A DNA stretch of 64,000 nt from Gossypium raimondii (taxonomy: Eukaryota; Streptophyta; Magnoliopsida; Malvales; Malvaceae), in contig NC_068572.1 in assembly GCF_025698545.1 (NCBI RefSeq), positions 1,674,001 to 1,738,000 on the forward strand, read 5' to 3'. Under the pieces are notes generated by a model. It saw only the letters and a program-made list of their open reading frames with translations, made no database searches and was not told the origin of the DNA. This document shows, piece after piece, positions 1 through 12,785 of this stretch. Numbering within the stretch: position 1 is the stretch's first letter; every line of letters starts with the position of its first letter. Made by a program: the position numbers and the translations under genes.

Positions 1-3000
1 ATGGGCTGCATTTTGTAGAGTAACCACATCACAAGCATTATTACAAATATAAGAGTTAACTAAAAAATGAATAGAAACTGCATGGTAACCTGAATTCTGA
101 AAGACTCAGACACACTGGAGAACCAAATGGACGTGCGTAGCTCTTTTCATACTTTTTTTTTCAGATTTATGAGTTTGTTTTTCTTTGCATACCTTGTTTA
201 CAGGCCCAATGCAGATATAACGAGTATTTTCGTCTTCATAGTGTATGTGCTCTATTGCAGTTTGGAGAGCCTTTTCTCTCAACTTCTTTCCGGGCCAACA
301 CATCAGAATAGGTTCAACAATCTTGTGAAGGGATGCCCAAAGAATATCCTGCACCAATGGGTGAGGGTAGTACAAATCTTCCTGCAAAAGAAAGCAATAG
401 GTTCGTGATATTAAATCAAAATCAACAAGAACATCAAGGGTGAACTGTTCAACACTCTACTGAGAGTACTAATGAGAAAAACCTATGGTCCCTATGATTC
501 TTGTTAACTGGTGTCATCAGCAATGGCTAGCTAAGTTCAAAATTAGTTGTGCCCTTATATGTAGGTAATGGACATCTAGTTATGCCAATTAATTCCAGAT
601 TGAAAGCTTAACATAGAAAAAGAGCTCAAGTTGTCACTCCAATTACTGCATGGCTATCTAAGATCATTTATAGAAGTATCTACATGTTAGAGGCAGAGCA
701 TTTATATAAGTATCAATTTCACTAACCTTTGCACATGCATTCCGTGCTCGATTCCAATCTATCTCATGGTATGGAATAGTATAAAGCTCCTTCCTCAAAG
801 CCAAAACTGTTGGTGTGATAGGGCCAACAAACCTCTTTCCATATAAATAAGACATAGGCAAATAGACCATCCGGCAGTGACACCACATCCTTCCTGTCAT
901 CAAGGTAAAAGAACACTTATTTATTCTCTTTGAGAGAGATCTGGTAAGAATACAAATTCAAATAAACTTCAAGATGGAAATGAAGGGACAAGAACCTGGA
1001 TGAACTGGAAGCATATAAGGAAGAAGCCATATCTCAGGGGGCAAAGGATTATTTCCAGACCATTCAAAGGCTCCAAGCACCTGTTGTCACCAAGCAATGC
1101 ATGCAACTAGTATCAAACTGATGCCCATGTCAATAGAAAAAACAGTGAATCAAACGCTGAAACCAGCATAGAAAGGGCTAGATTCTGAACTGAAAGCCAC
1201 ATTTTCCCCCATGATGTTATTTCAGTAGCACCACCATGATTCAAAATCCAATCTCTTCCTCTCTCCATTGCCCCCTTCCCATCATTAGGTCCTTCACCAA
1301 GCAATCTTAAAGTCACATAACTCAATGCAGTACCAAACATCGTACTTGGTCCCTCAATGTGTAAGCCCCACCCGCCGTCTTCATTCTGCAATTGCATATG
1401 CATAACCATAGTTAAAAATTTACAACCTAAGCGCAAGAATGAAATAGAAGCAAAACGCTCGCCAAAAACTTAAGGTGCTATTAAACATGCCAAAAGTGCA
1501 ACATAAAAGATAATTTAATTGCCTGATGATTATAGAGATAACGTGACATCTCCTTTTTATGCTCTTCTGATAAGACCGCATTCAGTGCCCCAGTAATAGA
1601 CAGAGTAATAACCTGATGCATCACAAGAACAAAACAAAAATATACATGAAGACTACATAATTGTTTCTTTTAAAATCATAATAGCTACTTTAATAACAAG
1701 ATTTTGGTAAAGCAAGCCGAAAACTTTTGACAACCATGTAAGACAATGTAAGTCAAACTAATATTATCAGGAATATCTTCCATTGAAATATCAGCACTTA
1801 CCAAGCCAGGCATAAGAAACATTGGACCTCCATAATCACCTGGCCAATGCCCATCATGGGCCTGGATAGATGAATGAAAACTTATAGCTCTCCGTAATGT
1901 ATTGGTGACCATCTCTTCTGTAACATTTTCTGATTCCTCAACTTTGACCGGAGGTAAAACCACTGGTAGTGGATTCTCCTTGGAAAACTGTATTATGGGG
2001 GAAAAAGAGATCAAATAATGAAATGAATAACTAAAGAACATTATACATAATTTGTAAATACAAGCAGAAATATAACAGTCCAAATAACAGTACAGAATCA
2101 GGAGAGCTAGGAAAAGGTTCTACCATAAAACTGAAAGCAAAAGACAGAGGTGATATTTGAGGATTAAAATTGTATTAACTGCACCATTAATAAAAGAGAA
2201 CTGCTACAAAAAGCTTCCATTATATAATATCAACAGAGGGAATGACTGTAAAAATGATTAATAAAATTTATCTTCTCAGGAAATTAAAAAAAAAATACTA
2301 AACATCCATTCCTAACAAAAACTTCACATGGTGACAATAATCTTACTACAAATTCATCAACAATTGGAGAAGTAGACTCCATGTAATTATGCATTTCCTA
2401 TAAATTCTGTCCAGCCCGAGAGGCGTGAAATACTCAACGCTAATAGCAGCAAATCTTAAACTCAAAGTTCAGACCTATCTGATAACCAATTGATGATACA
2501 TGAACCTAGCACTACAAAAAACACTGTTTCGGGAAGTAATAGTTTTTCAAGATTAAGCCAATGAACTAAGTTATTACCAAAAAGTTATAGGAAAAAGGAG
2601 ACACAATTAATCAAAATATCAGCTATTACCCAAACAGAGCAAAAAGTAAGTTGAGCAATGAATGAGAAACAGTGGAAGTTTTCAGTAATGCGAACAAACA
2701 CATTGCTATTGTTGTTTTATTGTAATTAACAACGATGGAAATCATGGAAAGTAACAGAACATGCATAATGGGAAAAAACAGAGAATGAAGAATGTATATC
2801 GATATACCTGAAAGCGCATAAGTAGATCTGAGCTATGCTTCTTTCGAAACCTGTTCTCGGTGAAGTTGAGACGAGCTTTCTCGATCTCCACTAATTCCTC
2901 AGGAGATCCAAGGTTGGGATCGAACTCCCAAATCTGTCTCCCAACGTGATTGTTCACTGTTCTCAGCCATGGATTCCCTCCTTCCGCGATTTTCAGCTTC

Positions 3001-3005
3001 CACAT
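1..3005 (-). CDS. CAS1: Cycloartenol synthase (oxidosqualene cyclase), N-terminal half
   Basis: Cyclises 2,3-oxidosqualene to cycloartenol, the first committed step of plant sterol synthesis, at the ER membrane. Coding exons read on the minus strand: 3005-2808, 1987-1802, 1612-1523, 1385-1191, 1080-996, 893-727, 381-193. They join in frame to about 370 residues; the family is about 757, so the C-terminal half, including the DCTAE active site, lies left of the window. The start [10 protein letters not shown], the NNHVGRQ segment, the [15 protein letters not shown] segment and [18 protein letters not shown] are typical of cycloartenol synthases rather than beta-amyrin or lupeol synthases. QW-type repeats are visible ([20 protein letters not shown]). 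The donor after exon 3 is GC, not GT. Bases 1-192 look like intron; I could not place exon 8. No stops or frameshifts are seen. Family is certain; CAS over another cyclase is very likely. Confidence 0.9.
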
Positions 3006-3133
3006 TTTTAACCTTTTTTTTTCTCTATAAATTCAAAATCCAAAGGTTGAGCAGTTTCACAGAGAAAGCCAAATGGAAAATGAGTACTGCGCGGCGAACT
3101 AGAACTGAAAGTGGCGATGCGAACAGTGACAGT

Positions 3134-3147
3134 CTTATATATAAATA
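3134..3147 (-). promoter_or_regulatory. Putative TATA box of the cycloartenol synthase gene
   Basis: On the minus strand this reads TATTTATATATAAG and lies about 130 bases upstream of the ATG at 3005. A transcript starting about 30 bases downstream would have a leader of roughly 100 bases. Position and composition fit a plant TATA box; nothing else supports it. Confidence 0.45.
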
Positions 3148-3300
3148 ATATTCAAAATTCAAAATATTGAAAGAAAGAGAGAGAAACAGAGAGACGTGTC
3201 GTCGTGTTCCGCAGCTATTGCCCTGTCATCTGATACCAGAAGCGACAAACACTAACACCATTGGCCTTCAAATACCTCTCTCTCTCTCACACACACACAC

Positions 3301-3342
<42 letters not shown>

Positions 3343-4122
3343 CATATTGTACAGAGATATTTGTATCATATTGAATGCATTTTTAAAAAACAAATTAGCT
3401 ATGACGACTATTTTTTGTGGCAACTGGCAAGTAGATAGTCAGCATTTGTACAGAAATGTAGGTACCATGACTGTTTTAACAATGGAATAATATAATTTAT
3501 GGTCCTTAGCAATTATGTCTATTTTAATATTTGTACTTTTCTTTTGTCTATTCTTATATTTGAATTTAGATTCTATCCATATTTAATTCTGTGATTGAAT
3601 AGAATCGGATCGGATCGGATCGTCTAGACAAAAATTGACTGATATAATAATTTGAACAAAGGAGTTAAATCGATTAACTCGAAAATTACTTAAAATAGAT
3701 AAAAAATTGTATATATTAATATTAAGCAATTTTTTATATTAAATATCATAAATAAATAAAAAAGTAAAAGAATCATAATTGCATAAAGAGTGAAGTTTTA
3801 AGAAATAGTCAATATTTTTAGAACATCATCCGTTAACTCATAAATCAATTGAATTGGGTGGTCGGATTGGCTTTCTCTATTTTAATAGTTTTAATAATTT
3901 ATTTAATTAAACTAATTAAATTAGTTGAACTAATCAAATCAAAACCAATGATTTGACCAATTCAACTCTTAATTCGGTTATGAAAATCTTTATTTTATTT
4001 GTAGCATTTTTTTTTCAATGATTATTATCACGAATGCATAAAACCATGGATTAAGTTAATGTTACAATACAAGAGATTGAGTTAGTATCAAAAGCTGATC
4101 AAATATCAACTCAATTAAAAAT
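3148..4122. other. Intergenic, AT-rich, with microsatellites
   Basis: No gene seen. It contains a compound microsatellite at about 3280-3338 (CT, then AC, then TA repeats) and a short GGATC-type repeat near 3604-3622. The rest is AT-rich sequence without coding character. Confidence 0.6.
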
Positions 4123-4834
4123 AAATAAATTATACTTGAGGTCACTAAACCATTACTAAATTTATGTTTTGGTCACTTAATCTCAAAAAGTTACAAAATT
4201 TCTATGAACTATTTGAAAGTTTTCATTTAAGTCTTTAGGCTGTCAAAATCGTTATTGTACGGCATTTTCTATTTGCACTACATGCATCAACCGAAAACTC
4301 TCTTTCCCCTTCTCTTCTACAATTCAGTTATTTTTTTATAAAACAGCTTTAAATGTCAAGAATTTGCGACCCAAAATCCAAATAACTTTTTTCTCAGATC
4401 TCCAACACCAAATCGACTTGGATTTAAGGTATGTTCTTCTACTCGTCGATAAGTACTAGTCCACCGTACTGATTATTGAATTGTAACTTAGAGAATTGCT
4501 AATTGGAATTTTTAAAAAATAAAACTTAATAGCCTAATGACTTAAATAAAAACTTTCAAATAGTTCAGTGGCTTAAATGAAAACTTTTAAATAGTTCAAT
4601 GATCATTTTGTAACTTTTTGAAATTTAGTGACCAAAACGTAAACTTACTAATAGTTTAGAAACATTAAGGGTGAGTTTGGATGGGCGGTGCGTTTATCTG
4701 CGGTTAGTGTAAAAATAGTGGTAGCGCTAAGATTAGATACTGTAGTGATACTGTAGTGTGAGACAAAAAGTAAGCCAAACGCACTGTACCGCACTCAATC
4801 GCCCATCTAAATTCACCCTAAGTGTAGTTTACTC
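4123..4834. mobile_element. Non-autonomous inverted-repeat element, copy A (carries a nested MITE)
   Basis: The two ends are long imperfect inverted repeats: the left arm around gtcactaaaccattactaaa and the right arm around 4575-4660 pair over about 100 bases. The outermost 15 bases (4123-4137 and the reverse complement of 4820-4834) match at 11 of 15. Flanks carry attaaaaa on both sides, a likely 8-9-bp target duplication. A homologous copy lies at 29398-29949. Without the 150-bp MITE at 4669-4818 and its 3-bp duplication, this copy is about 559 bp against 552 bp for copy B. There is no coding capacity. Size and duplication suggest a Mutator-like non-autonomous element. Confidence 0.7.
4669..4818. 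mobile_element. Tourist-like MITE nested in inverted-repeat element copy A
   Basis: A 150-bp element with terminal inverted repeats starting gggtgagtttggatgggcg and ending with the imperfect reverse complement (cgcccatctaaattcaccc). It is flanked by the 3-bp duplication taa (4666-4668 and 4819-4821). The GGGTG terminus and TAA target duplication are those of PIF/Harbinger-derived Tourist MITEs. Confidence 0.8.
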
Positions 4835-4906
4835 ATTAAAAAAACACTATATGTATTTTTATAAAATAAAACTATTTAAATTATTTTTAAAATAGAAAAT
4901 TGATAT

Positions 4907-4970
4907 GCATGTATGTATGTATGTATGTATGTATGTATGTATGTATGTATGTATGTATGTATGTATGTAT
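4907..4970. repeat. (ATGT)n microsatellite
   Basis: About 16 uninterrupted tandem copies of a 4-base unit (gtat/atgt). Confidence 0.95.
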
Positions 4971-7020
4971 AATATTTATTGTTTTCTAGTATGGATAAAA
5001 AAGAAGAAGCAAAAGATGTGCAAGGCAGTTTGCAAAGTAGGTAATGATTTCAGGGAAGGCAAAATCTCGTGACTCCTGACAGTTCTTAATTTTCTTTTTA
5101 ATTTAATTTAATTTTGGGATAATAACAACAAAAGTAGTATAGAGGCCTTTATACTAAAAAGTGAATTATATTTTTATTGAGAAAATAGAAAAAAATATTT
5201 TTATATATTAGATTAAATAGTAAAGTGATCATTCTATTAAAAATTTCGTCTATTTTACTATTAAAAGTTAAATCTTTATATGCTAGTATAATAGAAATAA
5301 CTAATTTACTATTTAATCTAACGGACATGAATTAATTTACCCATTTTAAGGATAAGAGATAAAATACAACCTAACTTCTACGGATTTGAGCGTTCCATAT
5401 TTTTGGTCTTATTCCTTAAAACAAAATATGAGCTCAAAATTTTAACCGTCAAAATTAAATAAAAACAAATAAAAAGTTATGCAATCTTTTTTTTTGGTAA
5501 AAGATCTTTTGGTCTTTCTCGATTTTAATATTGAACAAATTGATATTGTCAAAAATTCATAGCAAATCTTCATCAATCTCAAAACTGAACAATTAAGGGC
5601 AAATCAATGACAATGTTAATGTTTTAATCAATTGTACATATATTTTTTTGCATAATAACAAATCTAGCATTCAAAGTTTACGCATCTTGTTAAATTGGTC
5701 ACGATTTAACAAATTTAGTCTATAATATTTACACAAAATATATAAGTATTGAGGACTGAATTTATTATTATACCAATTAAAATGAATTACTATAATTGAG
5801 AGAAACTATAGTGGTGTTTTTTTACGTTTTTAGTTGATTTTTTCTTTATTTATTCGTGTATTATATTGTATTTTAATAATACAATTATTCTCTACGTGTA
5901 ATGCCTAACTTACTCTATATTTACCGAACCTATACAACAACATCAATTTAGTGCAATTGTAGGGATAATTTTATTTATTGTTTGAGTTTACCTAATGTTC
6001 TGAATTTCTCAAATTAAGTCTAATTTCATTTATTATCTTGAAAAAAGTCCAACTTTATTTATTTCGAATACGCTAAATCACTATGTAAAACATGAATTTG
6101 GTAACTATTTTCACATCAGGACTTAAATTTGATAATTATTTCAACATTGAAGCCTGAATTAGACAACTATTCCCACATTGGGGCTCGGATCTTCTTTTTT
6201 TCAAGTTAATCCCTAAACATGACAATTATTCTCACATTGAGATTTGAACTTTAGGGTTTTTAAGGAAATAATAGGGACTAATTTGGACAAAAAAAGATTT
6301 AAAGGTTTAGGGTACAATTGCAAAATTTAATGCCTAATTTGAATAAAAAAATTCAAACCCCAATATGAAAATAATTGTTTAGTTATCCAGAAAAATTCAA
6401 TTATTAAGAATTTAATTAGATATAAATAAAGGGAAGAGGAAGTACAAATGGGAGTTAGGTAATTATTAGATGGGTGGATAAGTTCCCTAATTGTATTGTT
6501 TTAGTGATTATTTTATAATTTTTATAGTTAATTCACTATTAATGTAATTTATTGAAAAGAATAATATTTTATCCTTGGGGTAGTGGTTAAGACTTTTCTA
6601 CTTCAAGGTCTACATTTCAAATCTTAGTATTTTTATTTTTAAGTTGATTTTTTTAAAGATTTTATATAAACTATTAAAAGAGACTTTTGTAATAATACTC
6701 GTTGTTTGTTAAAGAAAATGACTTTCTCCTAGTGAGTTGGTGAGAGTTGTGCGACTCTAACTCAATCAATAACTTTATATATAACTAGAAATCCTATCAC
6801 ACACGTATGCGTGTGGAAATCACGGGTTTAAAACATAGATGTGTGTTTAAAAGTAATACTCAAAAAATAATAAAATGTATGGTTTGAAGCTAATTAATCA
6901 TAATAACGTATGAAATATGTATGATATTAAAATTAAAAAAATAAATTAAATTGTGAGGAAAACAAAATTTAAACACATAAATACATCAGATTAAGAATAC
7001 TAAATGCACTTGCATATCCC
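4971..7020. other. Intergenic AT-rich DNA with degenerate repeats
   Basis: No gene seen. Around 6090-6250 there are about four imperfect copies of a 30-35-base unit containing (a)actattyycacattgrgg. A reverse-complement copy lies near 6350-6390, so this is probably an old inverted-repeat element. Confidence 0.5.
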
Positions 7021-7024
7021 AACA

Positions 7025-7476
7025 CCACCTTCGATCTTAGGCAGTAATTGGGTTTGCTTAAGATCTGATGGTGTTGTTAATGAGGGAACCGACTTTTCTA
7101 TAGCTGGGGGTGTTTTGTGAGATCGGAATGGAGGATAGATTCTAGGCTACAACAGGTACTTAGGCTTTTGCTTTGTTATGAAAGCTAATTGTGGGGCATC
7201 TTAGATGGAGTAACGTTTCTTTTGGAGTGAAAATATGATAGCATGATAATTCAAACTGACAGCATGGAGACGGTTGTAGCAATTCAAAATGAGGCTCGTA
7301 ATGAGTTAGACTCTACTCGGATCAGGAGAATTCACCAAAATTTATCCAGAGTAAGACATAGGGGCATTCGACATATCCCTAGGGAACATAATAGAGAAAC
7401 TGATGGAATTGCAAAACAATTTAAAGAGCGGAGAAAAGGCCTTCAAGTTTTTGAAGTTTCCCTGCCGGGGAACTAG
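7025..7476 (+). pseudogene. LINE-type RNase H-like domain fragment
   Basis: The open stretch from 7243 encodes DSMETVVAIQ, then IRRIHQNL, then HIPREHNRETDGIAKQF. This is the C-terminal pattern of the plant RNase H-like domain (RVT_3) at the end of non-LTR retrotransposon ORF2. Upstream, about 7030-7240, the matching N-terminal half (LRSDGVVNEG, AGGVL, NRYLGFC) is readable but broken by stops and a frameshift. There is no reverse transcriptase beside it. It is a decayed fragment, not a gene. Confidence 0.7.
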
Positions 7477-7865
7477 TTATTTTTTATTGTAATCTTTTTA
7501 GTTTATTTTACTTATTTCACCAAAAAAAAATTAAATGCACTACAATTGTTAATATATACAATTTATGGAGGTAATAAAATGTGCATAATAAAATTAAAAT
7601 ATATAAATAAATTAAAATAATGTCTTAGTTGAGTGGTAAAATTAAAGATTTTGCAATGTAAATGGCATGGGTTCAAATTTCACTATATGCATATTTTTAT
7701 TGTTATTTTTAAATTAAAAAATTGGATTACTTTCAAATAATATAACTTAGTTTAAATATAAAATGTCATTTTTAATTTTCCCAATTGAGTTGGTATCTGG
7801 TTAACTCATGACACCAACTCAATTGGGGACTTTATTAATAGTATAGATATAAATAATAATATAAT

Positions 7866-8094
7866 TGTTATAAAATAAAAGAGATGAGAGAATAAAGAAT
7901 AAAAAAATGAAAGCAACAGAGAATGTACTTTATTAATCAAAGGGATAATTACAATGTTTCATCGAGTCTCTATTTATAGGCATAAGAAGTATAAAAGAAG
8001 TAGAGATTTAATTCTAATAACTATTAGAATTTAAAGTACATCAAAACTTTATATTGATCATGATGTATATCCACTTAATAAGATATTCATAACA
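7866..8094 (-). repeat. 3' LTR of Copia element A
   Basis: 229 bp, TG...CA on both strands, matching 12551-12785. The purine-rich tract lies just inside it on the minus strand. Confidence 0.9.
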
Positions 8095-8310
8095 CTCCCC
8101 CTTGGATGTCCATTGATAGATAGTGTGTCTCGTTAAAACTTTATTTGGAAAAACCTTGTGGGATAAAAAACCTAATAAAGGAAAAAGAGTAAACAATATT
8201 CTATTACAAGCTGCTTCGTTAAAAACCTTTACCAAGAAAATTCAATGGGGCAAAACCCTGGTTAAAGGAAAATAGTACAACTTGTTTTTAGACTCCTCCT
8301 AATGACAACA

Positions 8311-10937
8311 TTACATTACATCTTTGAGTCGACGCATTCCAATCTTGCGTAGTAGTCTTCCATATGTTGAAGTTGGCAATGTCTTAGTAAAAAGATATGC
8401 TAAATTCTTACTAGAACGAATTTGTTGAAGATTTATATCACCTCTTTTTTCAAGATCACGAGTGAAAAATAATTTTGGTGAAATATGTTTCGTTCCGTCA
8501 CCTTTGATATAATCACCTTTCAATTGATACATGTTGCATTATCTTCGTATAAGATAGTTGGCATAACCTTAACCAAACACACTTTCTTCTTGCCTCATGC
8601 ATTGTAATTATTTTTGCATGATTTGAAGAAGCAACAACTAATGTTTGCTTTGTTGAACACCATGATATGGCAGTACCACCACATGTAAATAAATATCCTG
8701 TTTGAGATCAACCTTTATGTGGATCTAATAAGTATCTAGCATCAACATAGCCAACTAATAGGGATTTGGAATCATTTGAATAAAATAACCCCATATCAAT
8801 AGTCCCTCTGAGATATCTAAATACATGTTTAATTCTATTCCAATGTTTACGTATTGGAGAAGAACTAAATCTTACTAACAAGTTTACAGCGGAAGTTATA
8901 TCAGGTCTTGTGTTGTTTGTAAGATACATCAATGCCCCTATGTCACTTAAATGTGGTACTTCAGGACCAAGAAACTCTTCAACATCCTCGTAAGGACGAA
9001 ATTGATCTTTATTCACATTTAATAATCGTACAACCATCGGAGTACTTAATGGGTGTGCTTTATCCATGTAAAATTTATTTAATATCTTTTCTATATAAGT
9101 TGATTAATGAACATGAATTTTATCTTTTAAATGCTCGATTTGTTAGCCAAGATTAAACTTTATTTTTCCAAGATCTTTCATCTCAAATTCTTTCTTTAAA
9201 TAATTTATTGTATTTTGAAGCTCTTTAAGAGTTCCAATAATATTTAGATCATCAACATAAATAGAAATTATTACAAAATTTGATCCAAACCTTTTTATAA
9301 AGACACATGGCCAAATTGGATCGTGTTTGTAACATTTTTTTTAACAAATATTCACTAAGATGATTGTACCACATACATCCAGATTGTTTTAATCCATATA
9401 AACTTTTCTTTAATCTGATTGAGCAAGTTTCTCAATAAACTCTATATCTTTTTGAAATTTTAAATCCTTTAGGGATTTTCATATAAATTTCACTATCAAG
9501 TGTACCATATAAATAGGATGTAACAACATCCATTAGATGCATGTCAAGTTTTTCACGTACTGCCAGACTAATAAGATATCTAAACGTGATTGCATCCATC
9601 ACAGGAGAATATGTCTCTTCATAATCAATGTTGGGCCTTTGCAAAAATCATTGTGCTACAATTTGAGCTTTATATCTTACGACTTTATCAATTTCATTTC
9701 GTTTTCGTACAAATACCCATGTATATCCTACCGGCTTTTCACCTTTAGGTGTTTGGACTACAAGTCCAAAAACTTCACGTTTAGAAAGTGAATTCAATTC
9801 TGCTTGAATTGCATCTTTCTATTTTTCCAATCTTTTCTACTTTTACATTCTTCACTAGATTTAGACTCAAGATCCTCATTTTCTTTTATTATTTCAATAG
9901 CAATATTATAAGCAAAATTGTTCTCGACAACTACATTTTTTTTGATTCCATCTTTTTCTCGTATTGACATAACTTATTGAGTTCTCTTTATTTTCATCAT
10001 TTTCATTCACTTTTAGGTAGTTGAATCTCTTCTTGAGTTTTATAATTAGTTATGTTATGGGTCTTTTTAGGAACTCCTGCCTCCACTATATAACCATCTT
10101 GAATGTTTGCTCCTTTCCTTTTACAAGGATTTTTATATTTGGAATCGACCAATCTTCCACGCTTCAGGCATTACTTTCTTTTGCACTAACAGTTTGTCCT
10201 ATTAGGACATCAATTTGTATTAGAGCATTTTCAGCTAGTATGTCAGATTTAATGAATCTGGCAGTTGATTTGTAAAAGGAATCATCTGTTGAACTTCTGG
10301 TTCATATTGCTTTGTACGAGAATCTTAGACATTGATAATTCATTTCAAGTATTATTAATCCAGCTTTTTATCATTTCCCCCTAATGTTGGGAAAACTGAC
10401 AACTCATGTCATAATTAAATCTCAAATTAATACCTCAAATATTATAAGGAGACTCATATAAATATACATTCCCAATATCTTATTATGACCCATCTTTGTG
10501 TGTTGTGGTGGAGCAGTTGGAACATATACAGCACATCCAAAAATTGTAAGATGGGAAATATTTGGCTCATGACCAAAAATCAATTGTAATGGGGAGTATT
10601 TATAATTTATTGGCTTGATGCGTACAACATGTAAATCAATACAATCTCATGTTGAAATATAAAGTTTTGTTCTCATAAGTAATGATTTAACTATTAGTTG
10701 GAGGCATTTGATAAACAATTTAGCTAAATCATTTTGTGTGTGAACATGAGCTACAAGATGTTCAACTTTTATCCCAATTGACATACAATAATCATTGAAA
10801 CCTTGGGACGTAAACTCACCAACCTTAGCAAGATGAATTGTTTTAATTGCATAATCTGAAATTAATAATTTAAACAAGCAATCTCGCAAACGATAGGTTG
10901 CGAGTTGATAACGCATGTGATTATTTTGTAGATGCAT
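8311..10937 (-). pseudogene. Broken Copia pol (integrase, RT, RNase H) of element A
   Basis: Read on the minus strand. 10937-10647 is integrase core (GEFTSQ, YCMSIGIKVEH, VAHVHTQN); the first Asp expected before GEFTSQ is replaced (LAKVGEF) and the Glu expected in the LAES segment is Lys. 9830-9430 is N-terminal RT (PVGYTWVFVRKRNEIDK, DYEETYSPVMDAITFRYL). About 9250-9262 retains the YVDD motif. 9067-8708 is the RT connection (LSTPMVVRLLN, RPDITSAVNLL). 8532-8311 is the end of RNase H. Many stops and frame changes separate these blocks, so it is not functional. Confidence 0.85.
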
Positions 10938-11385
10938 ATACCAAAATCATATAATATCATAACCATCCACATGGTGGATGAATGGGCCCACATTCATTTC
11001 AGAAATGCAAGACATTAAATCTCAACTTTAGCTAGTAAGTGTCTAATAATTAATTTTCATTGAGAACAAGTAACTAATGAGAATTCTTTAATGAATATCC
11101 ATATGAATTCTCAATTAATTTTGCATCATATATGATCTAGGATGCTCTAACTAGTCATGCCAAGTAATACATGCATTTTATTAGTAAACATCTAGTTTAC
11201 TTTAACATGTGTTTCATCTGTACTAAATTGTAACAAATTAATAATTTTATTATCATTCCTTTTGCTTTGTATCCACATATAAGTGTTATTGTGACATTTA
11301 CTACTGGAAATGTCTAAATCAATGTGAATATTATAATGTCACTAAGTCAACAAAATAAATATAATTTCCAAACAATTATATGCAA

Positions 11386-11430
11386 TATTCGCTTCAGGGA
11401 ATATGCCATATTCGCTTCAGGGAATATGCT
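11386..11430. repeat. Short tandem duplication in Copia element A
   Basis: The segment atattcgcttcagggaatatg is present twice in direct tandem, separated by two or three bases. No function is evident. Confidence 0.7.
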
Positions 11431-12550
11431 AAAATCTTCAAATATCTTAAAATTTTTTTTGCAACTTCAGGTGCATCCAACCATAACGAGGTTTAGATAG
11501 AATTATCATATATTATTGCTCATAAATAGATCTTTCACGGTAAAATATTTTGCTTCCAACCCCCTTAATGGGAATGATGGCAAAAGAAGATCACAAAGAT
11601 TAAAATATAAATTTATAACCCAATCCTCTCTTTTTCATCCTTTTAAAATAGATATTTTTAGCAATAATGATTCATATGAAATATAATATTTTCCTCATTC
11701 ATAATCTCAATATAAGGTCCATTGTAAATATCTTTTAAAACTAATGGATTGACCATCACAAGATATTAATATATTAGCTCTTACGGAGCTTTCGACTAAT
11801 TTTGTACTACCAAATATTGGAATAATATTTGTTTGTTTTAGTACCAAATAAGATAAATATTTTTATTTGTAATGATAGAATTCATTACTACATTCTCATA
11901 TCCTTCCTCAAATAATATTAATAGAAACAAAATATTTGGACAAACACCACATATATGGCCAATAATATTTCATATCATATTGTTAACACAAGTTATCTTT
12001 ACCTTTTGAAGAGTTATCTTAAAAACTCTTATTGTTCTCTTATATATTAGTATGTTCTCACTTTTAGTGGTTCATTATTATATATGTTGTTTTCTTTATA
12101 TTTGCATTCACTTGGGAATGCAATAATAAATTTAGTAGGACAAATTTCTAAATGCTTTTATTAATTTTTTTATTTCATAATCACCGTCGTAAACATGTGT
12201 GGATTTTAAATCGAATCTATTCATTCATGTTGTCATGATTATTCTTCAATTATAATAAGCATGATATAATAAATAAAATATAGTAAAATATACCTAAAGA
12301 TCTTTAACATCAACGTCATTGTCTTGACATAATCCATTCTAAAGAACAAAAAGTAAAATAACTTAATCAAAACAATGGTAACGTATAATGAAAGAAGAAT
12401 GAAAAATAATAATCAAATATAAAACATTAAATAAAAAAACTTCTTGTAAAAACTTTGCATCTTGCCGTCAAAGATATTGAAAATCATGAAGGATAAATTT
12501 GATCATCGATAAAAGCAACTATCACTTTGAGCAAGATCGTGCTGCTAATG

Positions 12551-12785
12551 TGTTATAAAATAAAGAGAGATGGAGAGCATAAAGAACAAAGAAAATATGA
12601 AAGCAACAGAGAATGTACTTTATTAATTAAAGGGATGATTACAATACTTCATCAGATTCTCCATTTATAGGCATAAGAAATATAAAAGAGGTAGAGATCT
12701 AATTCTAATAACTATTAGAATTTAAAGTACATCAAAATTTTATCTTGATCATGATGGACATCTACTTAATAAGGTATTCATAACA
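12551..12785 (-). repeat. 5' LTR of Copia element A
   Basis: 235 bp, homologous to 7866-8094 with several small indels. I could not recognise a standard initiator-tRNA-Met primer site directly inside it. Confidence 0.88.

Larger units (their letters stand above)
7866..12785 (-). mobile_element. Degenerate Ty1/Copia LTR retrotransposon (element A)
   Basis: Two LTRs, 7866-8094 and 12551-12785, begin TGTTATAAAA and end TTCATAACA, and differ at about a tenth of positions by eye. A perfect 5-bp target duplication, ataat, flanks the element (7861-7865 and 12786-12790). A purine tract precedes the left LTR on the minus strand (rc of 8095-8106), so the element runs on the minus strand with its 5' LTR on the right. 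The order integrase, then reverse transcriptase/RNase H is Copia. The coding region is full of stops and frameshifts; the gag region (about 11000-12550) is not recognisable. Confidence 0.9.

Noticed and set aside
1..192. Exon 8 of cycloartenol synthase
   Set aside because: No reading frame on the minus strand matches the family sequence expected after the VNK junction; the stretch is best taken as intron.
3167..3490. 107-codon plus-strand frame
   Set aside because: It crosses CT, AC and TA microsatellites and lies in the upstream region of the cycloartenol synthase gene; no domain.
4907..4970. CRISPR-like array or regulatory repeat
   Set aside because: A plain 4-base microsatellite with no spacers.
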